Source of the DNA: CAYMJK01 sp043101635
Lineage (GTDB): Bacteria; Planctomycetota; Phycisphaerae; Phycisphaerales; UBA1924
DNA: 6,585 nt
Direction of reading: 5' to 3'
Assembly: GCA_043101635.1 (NCBI GenBank)
Contig: JBICIE010000198.1
Span: forward strand, 1 to 6,585
Positions within the stretch are counted from its first letter, which is position 1; the number at the start of each line of letters is the position of its first letter. A program made the translations under genes and the position numbers. Under the pieces are notes generated by a model, which was given only the letters and a program-made list of their open reading frames with translations, had not been told where the DNA came from and ran no database searches. Shown here piece after piece: positions 1 through 5,378 of this stretch.

Positions 1-729
1 GTCCGTGGCGCGTTCGATGGGGTTGAGGACGGCGAGGGCGGCTTTGAGCGTGAGTTCCTGGCAGCGCAGTTCGTGCGGGATCGAGCAGTGGGTGAGGGTG
101 TAGAGGGGGCGCTGGAGCATCTGGTAGATCGCGGCGGCGCCGGCGACGGCGGAGCGGGCGTTGATGTGTTCGACGCGGCGCTCGTCGCAGGCGCGGAGTC
201 GGTCGAGCTGCTTCTGCGTGTGCGGCTGCTCGGACCATGTGACGAGATCTTCGAGTGCGATGTCGAGTTCGTTTGCGAGGTCGAGGAGGTTGGCGCCCTC
301 GAAGTAGCGGAAGAGGAGGAGGTCGCGGTCGACGTGGTCGGGGAGGCGGAAGGGAGGGGAGGCGGCATCCGGCAAGCGGCATCCGTCATCCGTGGGGTCG
401 GTTTCTACTTCGAGATTCGAGTCGGCGGGCGTGTGGTTGCGCGGGCCCGGCTGGGGCGTGGGCGATTCGGGGGCGCCTTCCACGGGCTGGGCCCGCTTTG
501 CGGGCTGGCCCGTGGCAACGTGCGCGGGGCCCGCTGGGCCGGGGGAGTTGTTGGCGGTGGGGGGGATGACGCAATGGGCGCGCGGGGCGGGAGGCGCCGA
601 CGACGCAGGGCCGTGGTCGGTGGCACGGGTGGCACGGGCGAGGGGAACATCGCCCGGAAGGGCGATGCCACGGGGGACGCCACGGGGTTGGCCGTTGGTG
701 TGGGTGCGGTTGGTGGCGAGGGTGGTCAT
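1..729 (-). CDS. Unrecognised protein with HTH-like domain, N-terminal 243 residues (3' end outside window)
   Basis: An open frame runs on the minus strand from an ATG at 729-727 to the window edge with no stop; the protein begins MTTLATNRTHTNG. I do not recognise the family. Residues 1 to about 120 are Pro/Ala/Gly/Thr-rich, low complexity and probably disordered, with short peptide repeats such as PRGVPRG and ARATRATD. From about residue 124 (DRDLLLFRYFEGANLLDLAN...) the composition becomes that of a folded, mainly helical domain. LLDLANELDI-ALEDLVTWSEQ looks like a helix-turn-helix, so DNA binding is possible but is inference. A further helical stretch (LYTLTHCSIPHELRCQELTLKAALAVLNP) follows. 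No convincing Shine-Dalgarno precedes the ATG. A GTG at 483-481, within the low-complexity part, is a possible later start giving a shorter protein. Coding is supported by the coherent helical C-terminal part; the opposite strand gives only Gly/Arg-rich translation. Confidence 0.7.
   Translation of the reverse strand, partial: MTTLATNRTHTNGQPRGVPRGIALPGDVPLARATRATDHGPASSAPPAPRAHCVIPPTANNSPGPAGPAHVATGQPAKRAQPVEGAPESPTPQPGPRNHTPADSNLEVETDPTDDGCRLPDAASPPFRLPDHVDRDLLLFRYFEGANLLDLANELDIALEDLVTWSEQPHTQKQLDRLRACDERRVEHINARSAVAGAAAIYQMLQRPLYTLTHCSIPHELRCQELTLKAALAVLNPIERATD
362..385. repeat. Two direct copies of GCGGCATCCG, 14-base period
   Basis: GCGGCATCCG occurs at 362-371 and again at 376-385, followed by a partial third CATCCG at 387-392. 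The tract lies inside the minus-strand coding region and specifies the ...DDGCRLPDAA... stretch at the border between the low-complexity part and the folded domain. Confidence 0.6.
480..515. repeat. Imperfect palindrome (hairpin C) inside a coding region
   Basis: Outer arms CCACGGGC (480-487) and GCCCGTGG (508-515) are perfectly complementary over 8 bases. Inner arms GCCCGC (491-496) and GCGGGC (500-505) pair over 6 bases around a TTT loop. The two helices are separated by a small 3/2-base internal loop. The outer arm carries the same CCACGGG sequence that flanks the hairpins at 648-674 and 2572-2598, so it may be a more distant relative of that element. It lies within the low-complexity N-terminal coding part of the gene at 1-729. 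Confidence 0.6.
622..687. repeat. Cluster of GGCACGGG / GCCACGGG motifs
   Basis: GGCACGGG occurs at 622-629 and 631-638 (9-base period). GCCACGGGG occurs at 667-675 and 679-687 (12-base period). On the coding (minus) strand these give the short peptide repeats ARATRAT and PRGVPRG. The same motif flanks the palindrome at 648-667 and the intergenic palindrome at 2572-2591. Confidence 0.6.
648..674. repeat. Palindromic repeat, copy B: 8-bp hairpin with GGAA loop plus CCACGGG tail
   Basis: Arms CATCGCCC (648-655) and GGGCGATG (660-667) pair perfectly over 8 bases around a GGAA loop (656-659). The tail CCACGGG (668-674) follows. It matches the element at 2572-2598 at 23 of 27 positions, and all four differences are paired compensating swaps within the stem. 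It is embedded in the minus-strand coding region, where it specifies PRGIALPGDV. Confidence 0.75.
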
Positions 730-1019
730 GGGTCGGGCTCGGGAAGTGCGAGGGTCTCTACCTACGGGCGGCGGGACGCGCTTGCGCGCGCGCTGCGGGC
801 AGGTGGCGTGTGGCGTCGGGGCGGCGCGGGCGATGGCGGGGGGATGAAAACGGGCCTCAGAGGGCGGAGCAGGGGTTTGGGCGCGGGGCGGAGGTTTTTC
901 TGAGGGGGCGAGGGATTGGCATGGCGCGGTGGTTCGAGTGCGCGCGCGGGGGTGGCGTCTGGGCTTGGCTGCGCCCGGCGCCGGCGCCGAAATCCTGCAC
1001 CCGCCCGGCGCCCCGGCCG

Positions 1020-1025
1020 TATAAG
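1020..1025 (+). promoter_or_regulatory. Possible -10 box TATAAG for the secreted repeat protein
   Basis: TATAAG matches five of six bases of the sigma-70 -10 consensus and is the most AT-rich hexamer in a very GC-rich stretch. Transcription would begin near 1031-1033. That leaves a leader of about 30 bases carrying the GGGGAG ribosome site before the ATG at 1063. No good -35 box is visible at the expected spacing, so this is tentative. Confidence 0.35.
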
Positions 1026-1049
1026 CGCACGCAGCGCCATGCGCTGCCT

Positions 1050-1055
1050 GGGGAG
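1050..1055 (+). promoter_or_regulatory. Ribosome binding site GGGGAG that decides the 1063 start
   Basis: GGGGAG ends 7 bases before the ATG at 1063, a good Shine-Dalgarno spacing. It favours this start over the in-frame ATG at 1039 and the in-frame TTG at 916, neither of which has a comparable site. Confidence 0.55.
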
Positions 1056-1062
1056 CAATGCC

Positions 1063-2505
1063 ATGCCGCGGGGCGCCCTTCTCGTTCTGTTCGGCGCAAC
1101 AGCGCCGGTCGCCTTCGGCCAGTGCGAGCCCGTCTGGTCCGGGCTCAACGGCGGCGCCGGCTGGGAAGTCCGCGCGCTGGCGACCTTCGATGAAGATGGG
1201 CCCGGCCCGCTGGCGCCCGCGCTGTTCATCGGCGGCGGCTTCTACCGGATCGCTGGCATCGAATCCAATCTGCTCACACGCTGGGACGGCTGGCGGGCCT
1301 CGAAAGTCGGCAGCGGTCTCGAAGCCGACAGCTTCGGCATCGATGCAATCGGCATCATCCCGCAACAGGTCGGCATGCTCCTGCCCGGCCTCTACGCCGC
1401 CGGTGAGATCGACACCGCCGGCGGCGTCCCCGTCAACAACATCGCCCGCTGGTGGGCGCCGGATTGGCATGATGTCGGCGGCGGACTGACCTCTGATCAG
1501 CTTGTGATCGTGTTCGGCACGCAGGTCTTCGACGAGGACGGCGCGGGCCCGATTCCCCCCGCCCTGTTCGTCGGAGGCCAGTTCAAGTCGGCAGGGGCGC
1601 CGCCGGGGATCCCCGCCGAGGGCCTCGCCCGCTGGGACGGCGCCCGGTGGAGCGCCGTCGGCGGCGGCCTTGCGACGAGCCTGCCCGGGACGTTCGCCAA
1701 GGTCTGGACGATGGCCGTCTACGACGATGGCCGCGGGCCGGCGCTCTACGTCGGCGGCAGCTTCACCTACGCCGACGGCAAGCTCGCCAACAACATCGCG
1801 CGCTGGGACGGCAGCGCGTGGGAGCCGGTGGGCGGCGGACTGAGTTCGACCGTCGAGTCGCTGTGCGTCTTCGACGAGGATGGGCCAGGGCCGAAGCGAC
1901 CGGCGCTCTTCGTCGGTGGCCAGTTCAACTGGGCCGGCGGAGGCGTGGTGCGCACCAAGCGGATCGCGCGCTGGGATGGCAGCGCGTGGTCCGACGTCGG
2001 CGGCTGGCTCAGCGATGGTGTGATCCGCGCCATGCTTGTGTGGGACGGCGGTTCGGCAGGTCCCGCCAGTCTCTACGTTGGTGGCAAGTGCAACGCCCTG
2101 CCAGACCTTACCCCGGTGAATCATGTAGCGCGCTGGGACGGCGCAAAGTGGCACAAGGTCGGCGAAGGTGTGACCGGCTTCGGCGCCGGCACGGGCGTGA
2201 GCGGCATGGCGGTCTTCGACGAGGACGGCCCCGGCCCCAACCCCGGCGGGCTGTACGTCGGCGGGCTCTTCTACTACGCCGGCGGTGTCGAGACGCACCA
2301 CATCGCGCGCTGGGGCTGCCCGCTTGGGCCGCGGCCGTGCGCGGCCGACTGCGACGGGGATGGCGAACTCACCTTCTTCGACTTCCTCTGCTTCCAGAAC
2401 CAGTTCGCCTTCGCCGACATGCGCGCCGACTGCGACCGCTCCGGCGCCCTCGACCTGTTCGACTTCCTGTGCTTCCAGGATTCCTTTGCGATGGGGTGTC
2501 CGTAG
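1063..2505 (+). CDS. Secreted seven-repeat propeller-like protein with C-terminal GC-type dockerin-like module
   Basis: This 480-residue protein begins MPRGALLVLFGATAPVAFG-QCEP, a short signal peptide probably cut near residue 19, so it should be exported. Residues about 24-420 hold seven related repeats of roughly 50-60 residues. The ideal unit is FDEDGPGP-x-x-PALFVGGQF...IARWDGSAW-x-x-VGGGL; the FDEDG motif starts near residues 42 and 385 in the first and last units. Seven such Gly-rich beta units suggest a seven-bladed beta-propeller (inference). The last 55 residues hold two dockerin-like calcium loops, D429-x-D431-x-D433 and D456-x-D458-x-S460. Each is followed by F-DFLCFQ, and the protein ends MGCP. 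I know this paired-loop, Gly-Cys tail as the planctomycete 'GC-type dockerin' module, thought to anchor or sort surface proteins. The first unit is less regular, and repeat 2 lacks the DEDG loop. Substrate or partner is unknown. Start 1063 was chosen for its ribosome site and signal peptide; 1039 is possible. Confidence 0.85.
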   Translation: MPRGALLVLFGATAPVAFGQCEPVWSGLNGGAGWEVRALATFDEDGPGPLAPALFIGGGFYRIAGIESNLLTRWDGWRASKVGSGLEADSFGIDAIGIIPQQVGMLLPGLYAAGEIDTAGGVPVNNIARWWAPDWHDVGGGLTSDQLVIVFGTQVFDEDGAGPIPPALFVGGQFKSAGAPPGIPAEGLARWDGARWSAVGGGLATSLPGTFAKVWTMAVYDDGRGPALYVGGSFTYADGKLANNIARWDGSAWEPVGGGLSSTVESLCVFDEDGPGPKRPALFVGGQFNWAGGGVVRTKRIARWDGSAWSDVGGWLSDGVIRAMLVWDGGSAGPASLYVGGKCNALPDLTPVNHVARWDGAKWHKVGEGVTGFGAGTGVSGMAVFDEDGPGPNPGGLYVGGLFYYAGGVETHHIARWGCPLGPRPCAADCDGDGELTFFDFLCFQNQFAFADMRADCDRSGALDLFDFLCFQDSFAMGCP

Positions 2506-2539
2506 GAAAACGAAAAGCGAAAATCGAAAAGCGAAAAGG
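2506..2539. repeat. Tandem GAAAANC repeat, 7-base period
   Basis: Immediately after the TAG stop at 2503-2505, GAAAA units begin at 2506, 2512, 2519, 2526 and 2533. The last four are spaced exactly 7 bases apart (GAAAAGC, GAAAATC, GAAAAGC, GAAAAGG). A purine-only GGAAG/GAGAG tract follows to about 2571. This is the only strongly AT-biased stretch in the window. Similar GAAAATC-type intergenic runs are, as I recall, common in planctomycete genomes. No protein is coded here. Confidence 0.75.
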
Positions 2540-2591
2540 AAGGCCAGGAAGAGAGAGAAGGAAGAGGAAGACATCGGGCGGAAGCCCGATG
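2540..2591 (-). terminator. Probable transcription terminator of the delta-prime gene
   Basis: On the minus strand, 7 bases after the TGA stop at 2601-2599, a perfect 8-bp hairpin forms: arms CATCGGGC and GCCCGATG around a UUCC loop, plus-strand 2572-2591. It is followed by a pyrimidine tract rich in T (TCTTCCTCTTCCTTCTCTC). A stable GC stem followed by a T-containing pyrimidine run resembles an intrinsic terminator, although the T-run is broken by C residues. In the plus direction the hairpin is not followed by T residues, so it would serve mainly the minus-strand gene. Confidence 0.5.
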
Positions 2592-2598
2592 CCACGGG
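2572..2598. repeat. Palindromic repeat, copy A: 8-bp hairpin with GGAA loop plus CCACGGG tail
   Basis: Arms CATCGGGC (2572-2579) and GCCCGATG (2584-2591) pair perfectly around GGAA (2580-2583), followed by CCACGGG (2592-2598). It is the partner of copy B at 648-674: the loop, the outer stem and the 7-base tail are identical. The only changes are two G/C-to-C/G pair swaps inside the stem. It abuts the stop codon of the delta-prime gene. Confidence 0.75.
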
Positions 2599-3765
2599 TC
2601 AGGATGGGGCGCTGAGGCGCCGGGTGGCTTCGGAGGCGAGCCACTCGGCGGCGAAGACTGACTGGACGTTCTGGCCGACGAGCTGGGCGGCTTCGTCGGC
2701 CAGTTCGATGGCGTCGGCCAGCGCTTCGGCGCGGTCGGAATGCTCGGCAGCGCGCCCGAGCGATGTCCCCCACCGCTGGGCCACCCAGCCGAACAGGGCG
2801 CGTGCCGCGGCTTTGTTGGCGGCGTCCTTGCTCGCGTTGGGATCGCCCTCGACGCGGCTCTTGGCCCAGGTGTCGATGGCGCCGGAGGCCGCCTCGCCGA
2901 AATCCGGCGGGAAGCGCCCGCGCAGCATGTCATCGAGCATCGGGCCGAGCTGGCGCGGCCACTCGACCATGCCGGTGGTCGCCGCCAGCAGCGTGCGTCC
3001 GGGCGACCCGGCGCCGATCTCCATCGCCGCGGTGGCGTCTGCCCCCTCGGGCAATTCGGCCCGCTGGAGCCAGCGGGCCATGGCGTCATCATCGAGCAGG
3101 CCGAAGCGGACGCGCTGGCAGCGGCTGCGGATGGTCGGCAGCAGGCGGGCCTCGTTGGAGGTCACGAGGATGAGCACCGTGCCCGGCGGCGGCTCCTCCA
3201 GCGTCTTGAGGAGGGCATTCTGCGACTGGGCCTGGCCGGGAGCATCGAGCAGCTCGGCCTCGTCGATGATGAAGGCTTTCTTCGCCAGCCCGCCGGTCAT
3301 CTGGGCCGCGAGGCCGGCAGCGCGGACGACGTGGGTGTCGATGACATCCTTGGGGATGGTGGTGAACTTGGAGGCGCGCACGCTGGCGTTGTCGCTGAAG
3401 CGGCCGAGCTCCTTGCGCACGAGATGCAGGTCGGGGTGCGCGCCGGCCCGCAGGAGGCCCTGGACCTCGCTTGCGGGATCCGGCCGGATCTGGCCGGCGA
3501 GGGACGGAGCCGTGGATGGGTCGAGCAGTGCCGCCGCGAAGGCGAGGGCGCAGGTGAGCTTTCCGACGCCTTCGGGGCCGGAGAAGATCCAGGCGTGGTG
3601 GATGCGCCCGGACTCAAGGGCGCGGTCGATGGCGCTAATGGCGCCGGGCTGGCCGAGGATCTCATCGAGCGAGCGTCGGACCGCCGCGGAGGTGTCGGCG
3701 GCGGGCGGCGCCTCCGGCGCCATCTGGCGTGGGCGAGCGCGGCGCGTTGTCTTCTTCTTCGCCAC
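2599..3765 (-). CDS. holB: DNA polymerase III subunit delta-prime (clamp loader AAA+ subunit)
   Basis: This is the clamp-loader subunit that helps place the sliding clamp on primed DNA during replication. Counted from the GTG at 3765-3763 (388 residues), the order is: basic leader AKKKTTRRARPR; LDEILGQPGAISAIDRAL entering the AAA+ fold; Walker A GPEGVGKLT at about 63-71; Walker B-like FIIDEAELL near 165-173; KTLEEPP near 188-193; sensor-1 TSN near 202-204; and SRCQRVRF, the clamp-loader SRC motif, near 214-221. The C-terminal ~150 residues are helical and divergent, as expected. The four-Cys zinc module usual after the first helices in delta-prime and DnaX is absent: between Walker A and HPDLHLV there is only one Cys, next to the P-loop. 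The P-loop Lys is kept, so nucleotide binding is possible. The start is uncertain: GTG 3765 gives the familiar MAKKK opening, ATG 3723 gives 374 residues, and neither has a Shine-Dalgarno. The gene stands alone, convergent with the dockerin gene and divergent from the 115-residue gene. Confidence 0.88.
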   Translation of the reverse strand: MAKKKTTRRARPRQMAPEAPPAADTSAAVRRSLDEILGQPGAISAIDRALESGRIHHAWIFSGPEGVGKLTCALAFAAALLDPSTAPSLAGQIRPDPASEVQGLLRAGAHPDLHLVRKELGRFSDNASVRASKFTTIPKDVIDTHVVRAAGLAAQMTGGLAKKAFIIDEAELLDAPGQAQSQNALLKTLEEPPPGTVLILVTSNEARLLPTIRSRCQRVRFGLLDDDAMARWLQRAELPEGADATAAMEIGAGSPGRTLLAATTGMVEWPRQLGPMLDDMLRGRFPPDFGEAASGAIDTWAKSRVEGDPNASKDAANKAAARALFGWVAQRWGTSLGRAAEHSDRAEALADAIELADEAAQLVGQNVQSVFAAEWLASEATRRLSAPS

Positions 3766-3891
3766 AGGCGAGCGTATGCGCGGGCGCCTGCGCCGGGCCG
3801 ACAGGCAATCCACCGGCGGGTCGATGCGCCGGCCGGCGACCGCGCCGACGCGGTATGCTGACGGCCCAGAGCGAGTTCGCAAGGAGGCGAC
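3766..3891. promoter_or_regulatory. Divergent promoter region between delta-prime and the 115-residue gene
   Basis: These 126 bases separate two divergent start codons and must hold both promoters if the assigned starts are right. A TATGCT at 3854-3859 is a weak -10 candidate for the plus gene, and no good -35 is seen. A perfect 12-base palindrome CGCCGGCCGGCG lies at 3827-3838, just upstream of that -10. It could be an operator, but palindromes of this base composition also arise by chance in GC-rich DNA. Confidence 0.3.
3881..3887 (+). promoter_or_regulatory. Strong ribosome binding site AAGGAGG
   Basis: AAGGAGG is a complete Shine-Dalgarno core ending 4 bases before the ATG at 3892, a slightly short spacing. 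It is the best ribosome site in the window and is the main support for the small gene that follows. Confidence 0.75.
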
Positions 3892-4239
3892 ATGCGACCG
3901 ATGGTGCTGCTGTTTGCGCTGGTCGAGCGCGAGCAGGTGACGGACGATCTGATCGAGCAGTTTCCGGCAGATCCGGGCGCCGAATCACTGCGATTCGAGG
4001 ATGAGTGGCCGGACGGGCGGGCCGAGCCGACGCCCGCGGGCATGCGGTTCGTGGTCGTGAACATCCCGCAGTGGGAGTCGATGGACGCCCCGGACCTGGC
4101 GACCGCGTACGCGTGGCTGCGCGAGCAGTTCCCGACCAGCGCGATCTACGGCGGCTTCGACCACGCGATGTGCGCGGAACTCGCGCCGGGGCCGGATGGG
4201 CTGCCCCAGCCGGCGCAGCGGCAGCGCGCGTCGGCGTAG
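3892..4239 (+). CDS. Conserved-looking small protein of unknown function, 115 residues
   Basis: I do not recognise this protein. It begins MRPMVLLFALVEREQVTDDLIEQF, a short hydrophobic start followed by acidic and helical sequence. It continues with MRFVVVNIPQWESMDAPDLATAYAWLREQFPTSAIYGGFDHAMCAEL and ends in a Gln/Arg/Pro-rich tail (LPQPAQRQRASA). The mix of a predicted beta strand (MRFVVVNI) and a helix (LATAYAWLREQF) suggests a small alpha/beta cytoplasmic domain; the N-terminus is too short and too soon charged for a clear signal peptide or membrane anchor. Coding is supported by the AAGGAGG site, balanced amino-acid composition and compact packing: its stop is only 8 bases from the convergent channel gene's stop. 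A second ATG at 3901 is too far from the ribosome site, so 3892 is preferred. Confidence 0.75.
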   Translation: MRPMVLLFALVEREQVTDDLIEQFPADPGAESLRFEDEWPDGRAEPTPAGMRFVVVNIPQWESMDAPDLATAYAWLREQFPTSAIYGGFDHAMCAELAPGPDGLPQPAQRQRASA

Positions 4240-4251
4240 CGTCGCGGCTAC
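4236..4251. repeat. Small inverted repeat holding both convergent stop codons
   Basis: GTAGC at 4236-4240 and GCTAC at 4247-4251 are complementary around a 6-base loop. The TAG stop of the plus gene (4237-4239) lies in one arm and the TAG of the minus-strand channel gene (4250-4248) in the other. The stem is only 5 bp, so function as a shared terminator is doubtful. No other terminator-like structure fits in the 8-base gap. Confidence 0.35.
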
Positions 4252-5333
4252 CGCCCCCCGGTCGCTGCGACGGCGGCTTCGGCCTCGGCGGCGCTCGCGG
4301 CGATTTCGGCGTCGACGCGATCGAGTTCGACCTGCGCGGCATCCAGTTCCTGCTGGATCGGGGGCCGCTCCTCCTCGGGGGCGTCGTGGATGGTCTTCTT
4401 GAGTTCGTCGATGCGGGTCGCCAGACGCTCACGCTCAAGCTTGAGCTGCTCGGCCCGCTCAGCCTGATCGGCCTTGTCGAAGACGATCTCCTCGGGCCGG
4501 TTCTCGATGCGCCCGCGCCAGATCCGTGAGGATGTGGCGAGGATGCGCTGATCATCATCGGTGCGGCGCTGGTAAATGAACCCGGGCGAGACGATCTCGA
4601 CGCCGGCGGCGTGGAGCGAGTCGAGCACCGCGATGCGCAGGGCGGAGCGTGCACTGATGAGCGTCTTGATCTCGGAGAGGAACCCGCTGATGCGGTAGAC
4701 GACGGCGTGGTCGCGCAGGTCGGTGACCCAGACGAACGGATCGGTGAGACCGGATCGCTCGGCGGCCTGTATGAGCAGCCGCTCGATCTCAGCGTGCGGA
4801 TTGTCGTAGCCGAGGGAGACCTCGGCGGAGATGATGGTGCCGCTGGAGCGAACCACGCGCACCGGGTGGGTCGCCAGGTGCAGGTTCGGAATGGTGACAA
4901 GGTCGCGATCCTCGGTCTGGATCTCGGTGTGGAACAGGCCCCGCTCGGTGACACGGCCGAAGTACTCGCCGCAGCGCACGAAATCACCCGGCCGGAAGCT
5001 GTTGACGGTGCGGAGCATGGCGCCGGCCATGGCGTTGGCGGCCAAGGTGGTGGAGCTGAGGGTCAGCAGGGCGCCGATGGCAAGGCCAAGCAGGCTGAGC
5101 AGGTCGCCCTTGGCGTTGTCGGAGACGATGTGGCCCTCGCCGGTCGGGATCAGCAGGATGATGATGACGACGCCGACGATCGAGAGCACGACGAGGGTGA
5201 TCTGACGGGGCAGCCGGGCGCCGGCGGCGAGGTGGCGGCGGCGGAGCAGGATCCAGTCCAGGGCGCGCAGGCCAACTACGGCCAGCACGACGGCGATGGC
5301 AAACGGCAACCAGTCCAGGATACGTTCGAACAC
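4248..5333 (-). CDS. MscS-family mechanosensitive ion channel with C-terminal coiled coil
   Basis: MscS channels sit in the inner membrane and open under tension to release solutes during osmotic down-shock. This 361-residue protein has membrane segments at about 9-28, 45-65 and 80-107; the last is the Ala/Gly-rich pore helix (LGLAIGALLTLSSTTLAANAMAGAMLRTVNSF). It is followed by RPGDFVRCGEYFGRVTERGLFHTEIQTEDRDLVTIPN, matching the classic MscS beta domain in which PF-x-GD-x-V and VTIPN are landmarks. The alpha/beta vestibule extends to about 270. Residues ~284-355 are highly charged and heptad-like (ERAEQLKLERERLATRIDELKKTI...), an added cytoplasmic coiled coil not found in the minimal E. coli MscS. 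The start is GTG 5333; it is the first possible start after an in-frame stop at 5381-5379, and no later Met precedes the membrane segments. No Shine-Dalgarno is seen, so translation may be coupled to the acetyltransferase gene 45 bases upstream. Confidence 0.9.
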   Translation of the reverse strand: MFERILDWLPFAIAVVLAVVGLRALDWILLRRRHLAAGARLPRQITLVVLSIVGVVIIILLIPTGEGHIVSDNAKGDLLSLLGLAIGALLTLSSTTLAANAMAGAMLRTVNSFRPGDFVRCGEYFGRVTERGLFHTEIQTEDRDLVTIPNLHLATHPVRVVRSSGTIISAEVSLGYDNPHAEIERLLIQAAERSGLTDPFVWVTDLRDHAVVYRISGFLSEIKTLISARSALRIAVLDSLHAAGVEIVSPGFIYQRRTDDDQRILATSSRIWRGRIENRPEEIVFDKADQAERAEQLKLERERLATRIDELKKTIHDAPEEERPPIQQELDAAQVELDRVDAEIAASAAEAEAAVAATGGR

Positions 5334-5378
5334 GCAGGAGGGTACGGCGGCTGCACGAGGACGGGCGAGCGGCAGTGA

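Larger units (their letters stand above)
730..1062. other. Divergent intergenic region without a convincing gene
   Basis: These ~330 bases separate two divergently transcribed genes. Open frames cross the stretch, but their translations are Arg/Gly/Ala/Pro-rich with no domain-like segments, as expected from GC-rich non-coding DNA. Visible structure: a perfect 14-base palindrome CGGCGCCGGCGCCG at 976-989, an 11-base direct repeat CGCCCGGCGCC at 972-982 and 1002-1012, many G-runs on the plus strand, and a -10-like TATAAG at 1020-1025. I see no tRNA or recognisable structured RNA. Confidence 0.6.

Noticed and set aside
73..903. Long plus-strand open frame over the first gene
   Set aside because: Its translation is Gly/Arg/Val-rich with poly-Arg runs and no domain-like parts. 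The minus strand gives the coherent helical protein, so this is an antisense shadow in GC-rich DNA.
916..1062. N-terminal extension of the dockerin protein to TTG 916 or ATG 1039
   Set aside because: The extension from 916 is Arg/Ala/Pro-rich and would bury the signal peptide. The ATG at 1039 lacks a ribosome site. GGGGAG before 1063 and the immediate signal peptide favour 1063.
762..1229. 155-residue minus-strand frame in the divergent gap
   Set aside because: Pro/Arg/Ala-rich, overlaps the signal-peptide region of the dockerin gene and has no motif; not treated as a gene.
3766..3882. Upstream extension of the delta-prime protein to TTG 3882
   Set aside because: The added residues are Arg/Pro-rich without family similarity, and the TTG would overlap the AAGGAGG ribosome site of the divergent gene.
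2285..3940. 551-residue plus-strand open frame
   Set aside because: It is antisense to the delta-prime gene and Ser/Arg/Ala-rich without recognisable motifs, while the minus strand shows all clamp-loader motifs.
3662..4987. 441-residue minus-strand open frame
   Set aside because: It crosses the channel gene, the small gene and the delta-prime start in a different frame, with Pro/Ser/Arg-rich translation; it is a shadow.
4611..5378. 255-residue plus-strand frame antisense to the channel gene
   Set aside because: Gly/Asp/Ala-rich mirror of the channel gene's codon pattern, with no independent domain or start signal.
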